Assembly: GCF_003610405.1 (NCBI RefSeq)
Contig: NZ_RAQC01000001.1
Coordinates: 620,001-684,000 of the forward strand
Length of the DNA stretch: 64,000 bases
DNA from: Microbacterium sp. AG238
Lineage (GTDB): Bacteria; Actinomycetota; Actinomycetes; Actinomycetales; Microbacteriaceae
Direction: 5' to 3'
This document shows positions 6,856 through 18,130 of the stretch, in pieces; the first letter of the stretch is position 1; each line of letters starts with the position of its first letter. Both the position numbers and the translations under genes were made by a program. The notes under the pieces are model-generated. The model was not told where the DNA came from. It did not search any database and was given only the letters and a program-made list of their open reading frames with translations.

Positions 6856-9360
6856 TCAGGCGGCGCTGGCGCGCTGCGCGCTCTGCACCCGGAGGTCGCG
6901 TTCGCGGATGTCGCGCTGCTCGATCACGATGCGGCGCAGAGAAGCCGGCGCGTCCGGGTGCGCGTCGAGCCATGCCGTGGCCGCCGTCAGGTCGTCCGTC
7001 GCGGGGAACAGGCCGCGCACGAGGCGTCGTGCGATCTCGATGCTCCGGGTCTCCCAGACCCGCCCGATCCGCGAGAAGTAGTCCCCGTCGAGCGCGGCGA
7101 TGAGATCTCGCCGCCCACCGGCGCGAACCCCGGCGATCGTGGCGTCGAGCTCGTCGTTCGACAGTGATTCGTCGGTCCATGCGGCGCGCCACGCGGCTTC
7201 TCGCACTGCGCGCTCCGGAAGCGCCGCCCGGGCGGCGCGGTGGGCACGCCGCCCCTTCGAGGTGTCGTCCCGGTCGAGCTCCGCGTCGATGCCGTCGACG
7301 CTCGTCGCGCCGGTCGCCGCGAGCGCGAACAACCAGCCCCATCGGAGGTCGGCGTCGAGCTCGAGGCCCTCCGGAGTCTCGTCCTCGCCCGAGAGCAGCC
7401 GGCGCACAGATTGAGCGCGTCCGGCGTCCACGGCGGCAGCGGCGCCCAGAGCCCGGGCCCACACGAGTTGCGCGTCGCTGCCGGGACGGGCCTCGTGCAG
7501 CGATCGCCAGACGCTCTCGAGCCAGTCCGAAGCGAGCGCCCCGCGCTGATCGGGAGCGGCATAGTGCGCGATCGCGTAGTCCGCGTGCGCGACGGCGTCG
7601 GCGAGGAGACCCGTGTGCGTCTCGGCCGCAGCATGCGCTCCGACCATTCGCAGGTATCGCGCGACGGCGAGGCGACCGTCACGCACCGCGTTCCACAGCG
7701 CGGCCCACGCGACCGACCGGGCGAGCGGGTCGCCGATCGTCGAGAGCGAGCGTTCGAGCGCTGCCGTCGTGTCCTCATCGAGACGAACCTTGGCGTAGGT
7801 GCGGTCGTCGTCGTTCGGGATCATGTGGCCAGTGGCGTCGCCGCCCATCGGGGTCCTGGCGTCGACGAGATCGAGTTCCGTCGCATGCTCTCGCTGCAGG
7901 ACTCCGTCCGTCTCCACGTACCGCCCGATCGTCACGCGGTGGGGCCGGGGGTCGCTCTGCACGACGGTGGCGCGACCGGCCTCGTCTCTTTCGACGGAAA
8001 GATCGGACATGCCGGTCGTCTCGAGCCATGCGCGGCTCCAGGCGCGCAGATCGCGCCCCGACGCGTGCTCGAGCGCCGTCAGCAGGTCGTCGAGCGTGGT
8101 GTTGCCGAAGGCGTTGTCGGCGAAATACCGCCGTGCGCCCGCGAAGAACGGCTCCTCGCCGACATACGCGACGAGCTGCTTGAGCACCGACGCGCCCTTG
8201 GCATAGGTGATGCCGTCGAAATTGAGCTTGGCGGCCTGCAGGTCGGGGATGTCAGCCACGATGGGATGCGTCGTCGGAAGCTGGTCCTGCTCGTAGGCCC
8301 ACCCCTTCCGCCGGCTGGCGAAGCTCACCCAGGCATCCGGATAGAGCCCTGTCGCGACCGATGCGTGCGACCCCATGAAGTCGGCGAACGATTCCTTGAG
8401 CCAGAGGTCGTCCCACCATCGCATCGTCACGAGGTCGCCGAACCACATGTGAGCCATCTCGTGGAGGATCGTGTTGGCGCGCGCCTCGCGCTGGGCCGCC
8501 GTCGCAGCGCCGCGGAACACGTAGGCCTCGGTGAAGGTGACGAGCCCGGGATTCTCCATCGCCCCGAGGTTGTACTCCGGCACGAAGATCTGGTCGTACT
8601 TGCCCCACGGATAGCCGAGACCGAACGCCTCGCCGAAGTACGCGAGCCCGCGGCGGGTGATGTCGATGATCTCCTCGGCGTCGAGGAACGGCGCCAACGA
8701 GGCGCGGCAGAGGACTCCCAGGTCGACGGGCCCCTCGGGCCCGTCCCAGACCCCGTCCACGCGGTGGTACGGCCCGGCCGCGACGGCCGTGATGTAGCTG
8801 GAGATCGGGAGGGTCTCGGCGAAAGTGACCTCGGTACCACCGTCGACATCCCGGCGATCGGTCTCCGCGCCGTTGGACAGCACCCGCCATCCTTCCGGAG
8901 CCACAACCTGCATCCGCCAGCGCGCCTTCACGTCGGGCTGCTCGAAGCAGGGGTACACGCGGCGCGCATCGGCGGGTTCGTACTGCGTGTACAGATAGGT
9001 GGCGCCGTCGACGGGGTCGACGAAACGATGCAGCCCTTCGCCGGAGCGGCTGTAGACGCCGCGCGCCTCGATCGAGACGGTGTTGCGTTCCGCCAGGTCG
9101 GAGAGTCGGATGCGCGCGCCGTCCCACTCGACCGGCCGGCTCTCGCCGTTCACCGTGACCGTGTCGACGGCCGATCCGAGGAAGTCGACCCAGGTCTCCC
9201 CGCCCGCGGGCGCATCGAACGAGAGAATGGCGCGGGTGCCGAAGGTCGTCACATCCGCACGTGGGGCGTCGCGGACATCGAGTCGCACGTCGATGGTGTC
9301 GACTCGGATATCGGCTGCGCGCCGCTGAGCGTCGGTACGTGTGAGATTGTCGCCGGTCAT
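6856..9360 (-). CDS. pepN: aminopeptidase N (M1 zinc metallopeptidase)
   Basis: An 834-residue M1 family aminopeptidase that removes N-terminal residues from peptides in the cytoplasm. The exopeptidase signature GAMENPG is at residues 266-272, and the zinc site HEMAH at 300-304 with the third ligand E323 in LKESFADFMG. The catalytic tyrosine region lies further on, and a long helical C-terminal ERAP1-like domain follows. No signal peptide is present. The upstream region of 65 bp is shared with a divergent TetR gene; an AAGGG ribosome site sits just before the ATG. The length matches the actinobacterial PepN group. Confidence 0.95.
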   Translation of the reverse strand: MTGDNLTRTDAQRRAADIRVDTIDVRLDVRDAPRADVTTFGTRAILSFDAPAGGETWVDFLGSAVDTVTVNGESRPVEWDGARIRLSDLAERNTVSIEARGVYSRSGEGLHRFVDPVDGATYLYTQYEPADARRVYPCFEQPDVKARWRMQVVAPEGWRVLSNGAETDRRDVDGGTEVTFAETLPISSYITAVAAGPYHRVDGVWDGPEGPVDLGVLCRASLAPFLDAEEIIDITRRGLAYFGEAFGLGYPWGKYDQIFVPEYNLGAMENPGLVTFTEAYVFRGAATAAQREARANTILHEMAHMWFGDLVTMRWWDDLWLKESFADFMGSHASVATGLYPDAWVSFASRRKGWAYEQDQLPTTHPIVADIPDLQAAKLNFDGITYAKGASVLKQLVAYVGEEPFFAGARRYFADNAFGNTTLDDLLTALEHASGRDLRAWSRAWLETTGMSDLSVERDEAGRATVVQSDPRPHRVTIGRYVETDGVLQREHATELDLVDARTPMGGDATGHMIPNDDDRTYAKVRLDEDTTAALERSLSTIGDPLARSVAWAALWNAVRDGRLAVARYLRMVGAHAAAETHTGLLADAVAHADYAIAHYAAPDQRGALASDWLESVWRSLHEARPGSDAQLVWARALGAAAAVDAGRAQSVRRLLSGEDETPEGLELDADLRWGWLFALAATGATSVDGIDAELDRDDTSKGRRAHRAARAALPERAVREAAWRAAWTDESLSNDELDATIAGVRAGGRRDLIAALDGDYFSRIGRVWETRSIEIARRLVRGLFPATDDLTAATAWLDAHPDAPASLRRIVIEQRDIRERDLRVQSAQRASAA

Positions 9361-9413
9361 CCCTTCATGCTTTCACGTGGGCGTGGAACGGTCGTGATCT
9401 CCGGGCCGGACGC

Positions 9414-9419
9414 TACTAT
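9414..9419 (+). promoter_or_regulatory. leaderless -10 element TACTAT of the TetR gene
   Basis: TACTAT is followed by 6 nt and then the ATG at 9426, the same geometry as the other leaderless promoters in this window. There is no Shine-Dalgarno sequence before the ATG. Confidence 0.65.
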
Positions 9420-9433
9420 CTGAACATGTTCAG
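9420..9433. promoter_or_regulatory. 14-bp perfect palindrome over the TetR start codon (candidate operator)
   Basis: CTGAACATGTTCAG is a perfect 14-bp palindrome that begins right after the -10 hexamer and contains the ATG start at 9426. TetR-family regulators commonly bind palindromes of this size in their own promoter, so autorepression is the natural reading. It could also affect the divergent pepN promoter 60 bp away. Confidence 0.6.
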
Positions 9434-10103
9434 CAAACCGGAACCCGCCGGGTCGAAGCGAGACCGTACCCGCGCCCTGATCGTCGAGACCGCGCTGCAA
9501 TCGTTTCGTGAACGCGGCTACGACGCGACGACCATCCGGCACATCGCCTCAGAAGCGGGGGTCTCGGTCGGGACGACGAACTACCACTTCGCCTCCAAGA
9601 ACGAACTCGTCCAGGAGTTCTATCTGGAGGTGCAGCAGGCTCATCGGGCTGCGGCGCTCCCCCGCCTCGAGTCGTCGCGTGACCTCAAGGAGAGACTCGC
9701 GATCGTCTTCCACACGGGACTCGACCAGCTGACGCCGACGCACCACCACGCGCCCGAGTTCCTGACCGCGGCGGTGTCTCCGCGCTCGTCGATCAATCCC
9801 CTGTCGCCCGAGTCCAACGCATCGCTCGCGATCGTCGAGAACCTCTTCCGCACCGCCGTCGAGGGCGCCGATCACAAGCTCCCCGCGGACATCGCGGAGG
9901 CGCTGCCCGGCGCGCTCGTCCTCTCGCACCTGCTGCTCGCGATGTACTGGGTCTACGACGACTCTGACGAGCAGGCGAAGACGCGGCGCCTTCTCGACAG
10001 AGGGATGTCGCTACTCGCGATGGCGCTCCCCCTCGCGCGCCTTCCGATGCTGCGCCGACCGCTGCGCGAACTCCTCGACCTCATCGCCGAGGCGCGCTCG
10101 TGA
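9426..10103 (+). CDS. TetR/AcrR family transcriptional regulator
   Basis: A 225-residue TetR-family repressor. The N-terminal helix-turn-helix covers about residues 36-57 (TTIRHIASEAGVSVGTTNYH), preceded by the usual first helix with ALQSFRERGYDAT. The C-terminal ligand-binding half is mainly helical and has no recognisable ligand motif. A perfect palindrome overlies its own start codon, which suggests autoregulation. It ends in a 4-bp overlap with a small membrane protein gene, so that protein is its likely co-expressed partner or target. The inducer is unknown. Confidence 0.9.
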   Translation: MFSKPEPAGSKRDRTRALIVETALQSFRERGYDATTIRHIASEAGVSVGTTNYHFASKNELVQEFYLEVQQAHRAAALPRLESSRDLKERLAIVFHTGLDQLTPTHHHAPEFLTAAVSPRSSINPLSPESNASLAIVENLFRTAVEGADHKLPADIAEALPGALVLSHLLLAMYWVYDDSDEQAKTRRLLDRGMSLLAMALPLARLPMLRRPLRELLDLIAEARS

Positions 10104-10702
10104 CGGTCATCGGCCCGCACCCGCCACCCTCGCCGCGGCGTGACTCGCCCCGCACGGATGCCGAACCTCTCGCTTTCACCCGCACGGAGTTCCTCGGGGG
10201 CACCGCCCGCGCGTGGGGCACGACGACGCTGCTGCTCATCGTCGGCTGGGCGGTGCTGACAGGCGGCTTCAGCTTGATCGTGGGCACCGCGGCGATCTTG
10301 CTCGTCTCCGTCCCCGCTGTGGTGATCGGCTCCCCCGGCGCGTACGCGCTCGGTCGCCTGCTGCGACGCTTGCCACGTGTCGGCGCACATCTCCTCGCCT
10401 TCTCGGCGTACGGCGCGCTGGTCGGCGTCGTCACCACGACGGTCACCCTTCCCGCGGTTCTCGGCGACTCGGGTGGCGGGTGGATCGCAGCGACCGCCTA
10501 CCTCGTCAACGTGCCTCTCAGCGCCATCGGACTCGCAGGAGCGTGGTTCATCACCATGAGGCGAGCCCTCCGCCTCGACGCCGAGGGGTTCGGCGACGTT
10601 GTGCGGACCACGGATCCGGATGCCGCGACAGAGGATGCCCTCGACGACCGCTACCGAATCATCGATCCCGGGCAGCGCCGACGTCAGCGCTGGCGAGGCT
10701 GA
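10100..10702 (+). CDS. small integral membrane protein of unknown function
   Basis: A 200-residue protein I do not recognise as a named family. It has a proline-rich N-terminal tail, about four hydrophobic segments between residues 35 and 150 (for example LLLIVGWAVLTGGFSLIVG), and a charged cytoplasmic tail rich in Asp and Arg. Its GTG start overlaps the TetR stop by 4 bp (GTGA), so the two are translationally coupled. The tail end overlaps the convergent dxs gene by 19 bp. A transport or membrane-stress role controlled by the TetR protein is inference only. Confidence 0.75.
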   Translation: MTVIGPHPPPSPRRDSPRTDAEPLAFTRTEFLGGTARAWGTTTLLLIVGWAVLTGGFSLIVGTAAILLVSVPAVVIGSPGAYALGRLLRRLPRVGAHLLAFSAYGALVGVVTTTVTLPAVLGDSGGGWIAATAYLVNVPLSAIGLAGAWFITMRRALRLDAEGFGDVVRTTDPDAATEDALDDRYRIIDPGQRRRQRWRG

Positions 10703-12672
10703 GGCTCGCCGTCACTCGCACCCTCGCGGCCCGGCGCGTCCGCGGCATCCGCCCAGTCCTGTTCGGCATCGGCGCTCGGACGTGCGATCGGGATGCGGGT
10801 GCCGAGAACCTGCGCGACGACGTCATGCGCGATCTTCGCTGCCGTGAGGCCGGCGTCCTCGAGGATCTCGTCGCGCTCGGCGTGGTCGATGAACTCGTCG
10901 GGCAGACCGAGCTCGTCGACGGCCGTGTCGATCCCGGCTTCGCGAAGGACCTGACGGATGCGGGTACCGATGCCGCCGACCCGGATGCCGTCCTCGATCG
11001 TGATCACCAGCCGGTGCTGCGCCGCGAGGTCGACGACCGACCGCGCGACGGGGACCACCCAGCGAGGATCGATGACCGTCGCGCCGATCCCCTGTGCTCG
11101 CAGGCGCTCGGCGACCTCGATGCCGAGACGCACCATCGGACCGATTCCCACGATGAGGACATCGTCGGATTCGCCCCGCACGAGCACCTCCGTCCCATCG
11201 TCCAGACGTTCCACGGCCGGCAGCTCGTCGCCGACCGAGCCCTTCGGGTAGCGGACCACCGTCGGTGCGTCTTCGATCTCGACGGCCTCGCGGAACACCT
11301 CGCGCAGGCGCTCCGCGTCCCGGGGCGCGGCGATGCGCACGCCGGGCACGAGCTGGAGCATCGCGAGGTCCCAGATGCCGTGGTGGCTCGGCCCGTCGGG
11401 CCCCGTCACGCCCGCTCGGTCGAGCACGAACGTGACACCCGCGCGGTGCAGCGCGACGTCCATCATCATCTGATCGAACGCGCGGTTCATGAACGTGGCA
11501 TAGATCGCGACGACCGGGTGCAGCCCGCCGAAGGCGAGACCGGCGGATGCCGCGACGGCGTGCTGCTCGGCGATGCCGACGTCGAGCACACGATCCGGGA
11601 AGCGTTGTGCGAACGGCAGCAGACCCGTCGGCCGCAGCATCGCGGCGGTGATCGCGACGACATCACTGCGGCGCTCCCCCGCAGACACGAGCTCTTCGGC
11701 GAACACATCCGTCCAGCTCGTCTTGCCGCCCGCGGAGACGGGCTGCCCGGTGGCCGGATCGATCTTGCCGACCGCGTGGAACTGATCGGCCTCGTCGAGG
11801 CGAGCAGGTGCGTAACCCCGCCCCTTCTCGGTGATCGCGTGCACGATGACCGGGGCTCCATACGACTTCGCCAGGCGCAGGGTCTCGATCATGGCCTCGA
11901 GGTCGTGCCCGTCGACGGGGCCGAGGTACTTGATGTCGAGATTCGAGTAGAGCGCTTCGTTGTTCACGAAGCGCGAGAGGAACCCGTGCGTTCCCCCTCG
12001 CAGACCGCGGTAGACCGCGCGCGCCGCGGGCCCGAGCCGGCCGAACAGCGTGGCCGAGCCCTCGTGCAGCGACCGATAGCCCTCGGTCGTGCGCACCTTG
12101 TTCAGGAACCGCGCCATCCCGCCGATCGTCGGGGCGTAGGAGCGACCGTTGTCGTTGACCACGATGACCAGATTGCGGTCGTTGTCGTCCGAGATGTTGT
12201 TGAGCGCCTCCCACGTCATCCCGCCCGTCAGAGACCCGTCACCGACGACCGCGACGACATGGCGGTCGGTGCGACCGGTGCGGGCGAAGGCGCGGGAGAT
12301 GCCGTCAGCCCAGCTGAGCGAGCTCGACGCATGGGACGACTCGACGACGTCGTGCTCGCTCTCACTGCGCTGGGGGTAGCCCGCGAGTCCGCCGCGCGAG
12401 CGCAGCCGTGAGAAGTCCTGACGTCCGGTGATGAGCTTGTGGACGTAGGACTGATGCCCGGTGTCGAAGACGACCGGGTCGCGGGGCGAGTCGAAGACCC
12501 GGTGAATCGCGAGCGTCAGCTCGACCACGCCGAGGTTGGGCCCCAGATGTCCGCCGCTTCGCGCGACGTTCTCGACGAGGAACGCGCGGATCTCAGCCGC
12601 AAGCGTCTCCAGCTGAGCGAGCGAGAGGGCGTCCAGATCACGCGGATGCGAGATCGAGGAGAGCAGCGACAT
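10684..12672 (-). CDS. dxs: 1-deoxy-D-xylulose-5-phosphate synthase
   Basis: A 662-residue thiamine diphosphate enzyme that condenses pyruvate with glyceraldehyde 3-phosphate, the entry step of the MEP isoprenoid pathway. The substrate-loop GHQSYVHKLITGR, the TPP motif VVGDGSLTGGMTWEALNN and the transketolase pyrimidine-domain block DRAGVTGPDGPSHHG are all present. A 35-residue acidic tail at the C-terminus is not part of the catalytic fold. The ATG follows a strong GGAAGGAGGG ribosome site. A TAGACT -10 lies 30 nt upstream and the aconitase terminator lies just before that, so dxs is transcribed on its own. Confidence 0.96.
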   Translation of the reverse strand: MSLLSSISHPRDLDALSLAQLETLAAEIRAFLVENVARSGGHLGPNLGVVELTLAIHRVFDSPRDPVVFDTGHQSYVHKLITGRQDFSRLRSRGGLAGYPQRSESEHDVVESSHASSSLSWADGISRAFARTGRTDRHVVAVVGDGSLTGGMTWEALNNISDDNDRNLVIVVNDNGRSYAPTIGGMARFLNKVRTTEGYRSLHEGSATLFGRLGPAARAVYRGLRGGTHGFLSRFVNNEALYSNLDIKYLGPVDGHDLEAMIETLRLAKSYGAPVIVHAITEKGRGYAPARLDEADQFHAVGKIDPATGQPVSAGGKTSWTDVFAEELVSAGERRSDVVAITAAMLRPTGLLPFAQRFPDRVLDVGIAEQHAVAASAGLAFGGLHPVVAIYATFMNRAFDQMMMDVALHRAGVTFVLDRAGVTGPDGPSHHGIWDLAMLQLVPGVRIAAPRDAERLREVFREAVEIEDAPTVVRYPKGSVGDELPAVERLDDGTEVLVRGESDDVLIVGIGPMVRLGIEVAERLRAQGIGATVIDPRWVVPVARSVVDLAAQHRLVITIEDGIRVGGIGTRIRQVLREAGIDTAVDELGLPDEFIDHAERDEILEDAGLTAAKIAHDVVAQVLGTRIPIARPSADAEQDWADAADAPGREGASDGEPQPRQR

Positions 12673-12701
12673 CGTGCCCCTCCTTCCATCGGGTGCCGGT
12701 A

Positions 12702-12707
12702 AGTCTA
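12702..12707 (-). promoter_or_regulatory. -10 element TAGACT for dxs
   Basis: On the minus strand TAGACT ends 29 nt before the dxs ATG. A purine-rich ribosome binding site lies between them. It sits between the upstream terminator and dxs, the only place a dxs-specific promoter could be. Confidence 0.5.
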
Positions 12708-12720
12708 ATCAGCGGGATGC

Positions 12721-12755
12721 ACGAGAGGCCGGAGCTCGACGCTCCGGCCTCTCGT
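12721..12755. terminator. intrinsic terminator after acnA
   Basis: A 15-bp perfect stem (12721-12735 pairing with 12741-12755) closes a 5-base loop, 21 bp past the aconitase stop. It separates acnA from dxs, both on the minus strand. Confidence 0.85.
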
Positions 12756-12775
12756 GGGCTACGCGGCTGGCAGGC

Positions 12776-15634
<2,859 letters not shown>

Positions 15635-15740
15635 GTCTGCTCTCCTTCATCGGCGGGCCGCACGCTCGCGCGCACTGTCCCATCATCCCCTCGCCGCACC
15701 GGTCGATCTAGTGAGGCGACCCTTAGTCGGATCGGGGGAA

Positions 15741-15764
15741 ATTTATCTTGACGTCAAGATAAAT
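15741..15764. promoter_or_regulatory. perfect 24-bp palindromic operator upstream of acnA
   Basis: Half site ATTTATCTTGAC is followed immediately by its exact reverse complement. It is strikingly AT-rich in a GC-rich background, lies 107 bp upstream of the acnA GTG and only 3 bp from the DUF3159 stop codon. The left-facing strand also contains a consensus TTGACG that could serve as a -35 element, so a bound dimer would block polymerase. The binding protein is not identified from the window; MarR-, GntR- or TetR-type dimers bind sites of this form. Confidence 0.8.
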
Positions 15765-15767
15765 GTA

Positions 15768-16535
15768 TCACTCGGCGCGCTGCTTATAGAGCGCGCGCAC
15801 GGCGAGCCAGGTGACGGCTGCCAGCGGCGCGAACAGCGGAAGCCCCATGATGAGCTTCAGCGTGCCGAGGGCGGCGACCTCGTCGGCGAAGTACAGCGGC
15901 AGCTGCACGGCGAGGCGGAGGTAGAACAGTGCCGCCCACGCGATGGCGAGCCAGAAGTAGACACGGCGCTTGCGCTTGTCGCTGCGCCACGCGATTCCCT
16001 CGTTCATGAGGAATCCGGCCGCGAGGCCGATGAGCGACCACCCGATCAGAGCCGAGACGAGGAAGGCCGTGCCGTAGGCGGCGTTGGTGATCAGCCCCGG
16101 GATGAAGTTGTCCTGGCCACGCCCCGTCCACAGCGCGAGGCCCGCGGCTGCAGCGGTGGCGACGAGACCGCCGAAGGCCGCGCTGGCGGGGCCCCGCTGA
16201 ATGAGGCGCAGAAGAGTGAATACGGCGGCGACACCCACCGACAGACCGAGCGACAACCAGAGGTTCGCCTCGCGCGTCTCGGGGTCGGTCGTCAGCGTGA
16301 ACACCACGATGAACACGAGGCCCGGCAGGACCGCTTCGACGATGCCGCGGAATCCGCCCATCGCACGCCACACGACTCCCCCCGTCGTGGCGTTCGTCTC
16401 GGGATCGAAACCCGCCTTGCGGGCGGCCTCGCCGAGTGCCGCCCCCAGGACGCCGGACGCGGGGGGCGCGGGCTCCGGCGGAGTCAGGTCGACGGAGCGT
16501 TCGGACGCGGCGTCGGCCCGTTCGTCGCGGTTCAC
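15768..16535 (-). CDS. DUF3159 family membrane protein
   Basis: A 255-residue polytopic membrane protein of the actinobacterial DUF3159 family, function unknown. After a 55-residue soluble leader there are about six hydrophobic segments, beginning with IVEAVLPGLVFIVVFTL. Conserved polar turns such as TTDPETREANLW lie between them. The GTG start overlaps the DUF3710 stop by 4 bp, so it is the third gene of the dut-DUF3710-DUF3159 operon. The fixed linkage of these three genes across actinobacteria suggests a shared role, but nothing in the sequence shows which. Confidence 0.88.
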   Translation of the reverse strand: MNRDERADAASERSVDLTPPEPAPPASGVLGAALGEAARKAGFDPETNATTGGVVWRAMGGFRGIVEAVLPGLVFIVVFTLTTDPETREANLWLSLGLSVGVAAVFTLLRLIQRGPASAAFGGLVATAAAAGLALWTGRGQDNFIPGLITNAAYGTAFLVSALIGWSLIGLAAGFLMNEGIAWRSDKRKRRVYFWLAIAWAALFYLRLAVQLPLYFADEVAALGTLKLIMGLPLFAPLAAVTWLAVRALYKQRAE

Positions 16536-17110
16536 GCCGAGCCGGGGGTCGCCGGCATCTTCAGCGGGATGAGGTCGCGTGGCGGCATCGGGGACCCCCC
16601 GCGCACCACCACGAGCGACCGGAACAGGTCTTCGACCTGCGCGGCTGCCTCGACGTCGTTCGTGGCCGCGCCGCCGATGACCCCGCGGAGGAACCAGCGC
16701 GGACCGTCGACGCCGACGAACCGCGCGAGGCGCTTGCCGCTGCCCTCCGCCCCGGCGATCACCGGGACCTCAGCCAGCAGCTCGGGACCGAGCGGTCCCT
16801 CGCGCTCCTCGACACGGCCGCCCTGCTGCCGCACCTGCTGGCGGATCTGCTCGCGCGTCTCCTCCCACAGGCCCGTCGAGCGAGGCGCCGCGAACGGCTG
16901 CACCTGCAGCGTCGACCCGGCGTAATCGAGACCGACGGCCACGATGCGCTTCGTCTGCTCCTCCACCTCGAGGCGCAGGTTCAGGCCCTCACGGGGCAGC
17001 ACCTTGATGCCGCCGAGGTCGATGTAGGGCCGGACCGGATTGGCCTCGGACTCGTCGAACGGTCCGGCCGTGGCGCGGTCGGCGGGTGCGGACTTCGCGT
17101 CTTCGCTCAT
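16532..17110 (-). CDS. DUF3710 domain-containing protein
   Basis: A 192-residue soluble protein of the DUF3710 family, function unknown. Family hallmarks are an acidic N-terminus ending in RPYIDLGGIKVLPREGLNLRL, the DYAGSTLQVQPFAAPRS strand, and the GVDGPRWFLRGVIGG block near residue 140. The frame is open far upstream, but the ATG at 17110 overlaps the dut stop as ATGA and matches the family N-terminus. It is the middle gene of a coupled dut operon. Confidence 0.88.
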   Translation of the reverse strand: MSEDAKSAPADRATAGPFDESEANPVRPYIDLGGIKVLPREGLNLRLEVEEQTKRIVAVGLDYAGSTLQVQPFAAPRSTGLWEETREQIRQQVRQQGGRVEEREGPLGPELLAEVPVIAGAEGSGKRLARFVGVDGPRWFLRGVIGGAATNDVEAAAQVEDLFRSLVVVRGGSPMPPRDLIPLKMPATPGSA

Positions 17111-17559
17111 GCGGATACTCCTGTCTTCTGGTACCCGGTCGAGCCGAACCCGCCCTCGCCGCGGACGCTCTCGGGCAGAGCGTCGACGGGAATGAAACGG
17201 GCCCGGGTGACCGGCATGACGATCACCTGCGCGATACGGTCGCCCGGCTCGATGTCGTAGGCCTCGGATGTGTCGGTGTTCAGAAGGGTGACCTTGATCT
17301 CGCCGCGGTAGCCGGCATCGACCGTTCCCGGGGAGTTCACCACGGTGATCCCGTGCTTGGCGGCGAGCCCGCTGCGCGGAACCACGAAGGCGGCGAAGCC
17401 GTCGGGCAGGGCGATACGCACACCGGTTGCCACGAGCGCGCGCTGCCCGGGTGCGAGCCGCACCGACTCGGTGGAGACGAGATCTGCTCCCGCATCCCCC
17501 GGGTGGGCGTACACGGGAACGTTCGCGGCGATAATGGGGACGTCCACGGATTCGGTCAC
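17107..17559 (-). CDS. dut: dUTP diphosphatase
   Basis: A 150-residue trimeric dUTPase that hydrolyses dUTP to dUMP, keeping uracil out of DNA and supplying the dTMP precursor. The conserved motifs appear in order: DAGADLVSTES, PRSGLAAKHGI, the uracil-binding NSPGTVDAGYRGEI hairpin, GDRIAQVIV, and the flexible C-terminal GEGGFGSTGYQ arm. The GTG start lies 6 nt after a TAGCCT hexamer, so the mRNA is probably leaderless. Only 12 bp separate it from the divergent DUF3093 start. It leads the dut-DUF3710-DUF3159 operon with 4-bp overlaps. Confidence 0.96.
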   Translation of the reverse strand: MTESVDVPIIAANVPVYAHPGDAGADLVSTESVRLAPGQRALVATGVRIALPDGFAAFVVPRSGLAAKHGITVVNSPGTVDAGYRGEIKVTLLNTDTSEAYDIEPGDRIAQVIVMPVTRARFIPVDALPESVRGEGGFGSTGYQKTGVSA

Positions 17560-17565
17560 CCCACG

Positions 17566-17571
17566 AGGCTA
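17566..17571 (-). promoter_or_regulatory. leaderless -10 element TAGCCT of dut
   Basis: On the minus strand TAGCCT is followed by six bases and the dut GTG. It fills half of the 12-bp gap between two divergent start codons and abuts the ATG of DUF3093. Confidence 0.6.
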
Positions 17572-18087
17572 ATGCACAGTTCCGCCCCCGCCACCCCGCC
17601 CACCGCGCGCTATCGCGAGCGCCTGAGCCCCTCGCTGTGGGCACTCGTGAGCGCTGCCGTCTGCGGTCCCATGGTCGCGCTCGTGCTCGCCCCGCTCGAC
17701 TCGGTCGTCGGGCTGCTCGCAGGCATCGCCGTCGGCGCCCTCGTCGTCGCCGGCCTCATCGCGATGTCACCCGTGATCGAGATCTCCGACGGCCGCCTGC
17801 GCGTCGGCCGCGCGAACATCGAGCTCGGCTATCTCGGCGAGATCGAGACCCTGACCGGAGACGACGCGCGACAGGCGCGCGGGCCCGGCCTGTCGCCGGC
17901 GTCCTGGCACCTGCTGCGGGGCGGCATCGACGGGGTGGTCCGTGTCGCCGTCGAGGACGAGGACGACCCCGTCACGCATTGGGTGTTCTCGTCCAGGACA
18001 CCGGTCCGGGTCGCCGCGGTGATCCGGAGCGCCCGCGCCGCAGCCGGCTCCCCCGCTCCCGAAGCATCGCCCAGCGCAAAAGACTGA
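17572..18087 (+). CDS. DUF3093 family membrane protein
   Basis: A 171-residue protein of the DUF3093 family, function unknown. Two adjacent hydrophobic segments (about residues 23-65) are followed by a soluble domain that opens with SPVIEISDGRLRVGRANIEL and carries the conserved WHLLRGGIDGVVRVAVEDEDDP and WVFSSRTP blocks. The frame is open upstream through dut, but the ATG at 17572 gives the usual family N-terminus. The adjacent, divergent dut gene starts 12 bp away, so any promoter must lie within dut; a GATAAT hexamer at 17530-17535 is a candidate. Confidence 0.85.
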   Translation: MHSSAPATPPTARYRERLSPSLWALVSAAVCGPMVALVLAPLDSVVGLLAGIAVGALVVAGLIAMSPVIEISDGRLRVGRANIELGYLGEIETLTGDDARQARGPGLSPASWHLLRGGIDGVVRVAVEDEDDPVTHWVFSSRTPVRVAAVIRSARAAAGSPAPEASPSAKD

Positions 18088-18115
18088 CCCCCGGCGCCGG
18101 AGCGTCGAGGGTCAG
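18084..18115. terminator. possible terminator between DUF3093 and DUF4193
   Basis: CTGACCC at 18084-18090 pairs with GGGTCAG at 18109-18115 around an 18-base loop that contains the palindrome CCGGCGCCGG. It lies between two convergent genes and overlaps the DUF3093 stop codon. Confidence 0.45.
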
Positions 18116-18130
18116 CGAGAGTCGTGGTCG

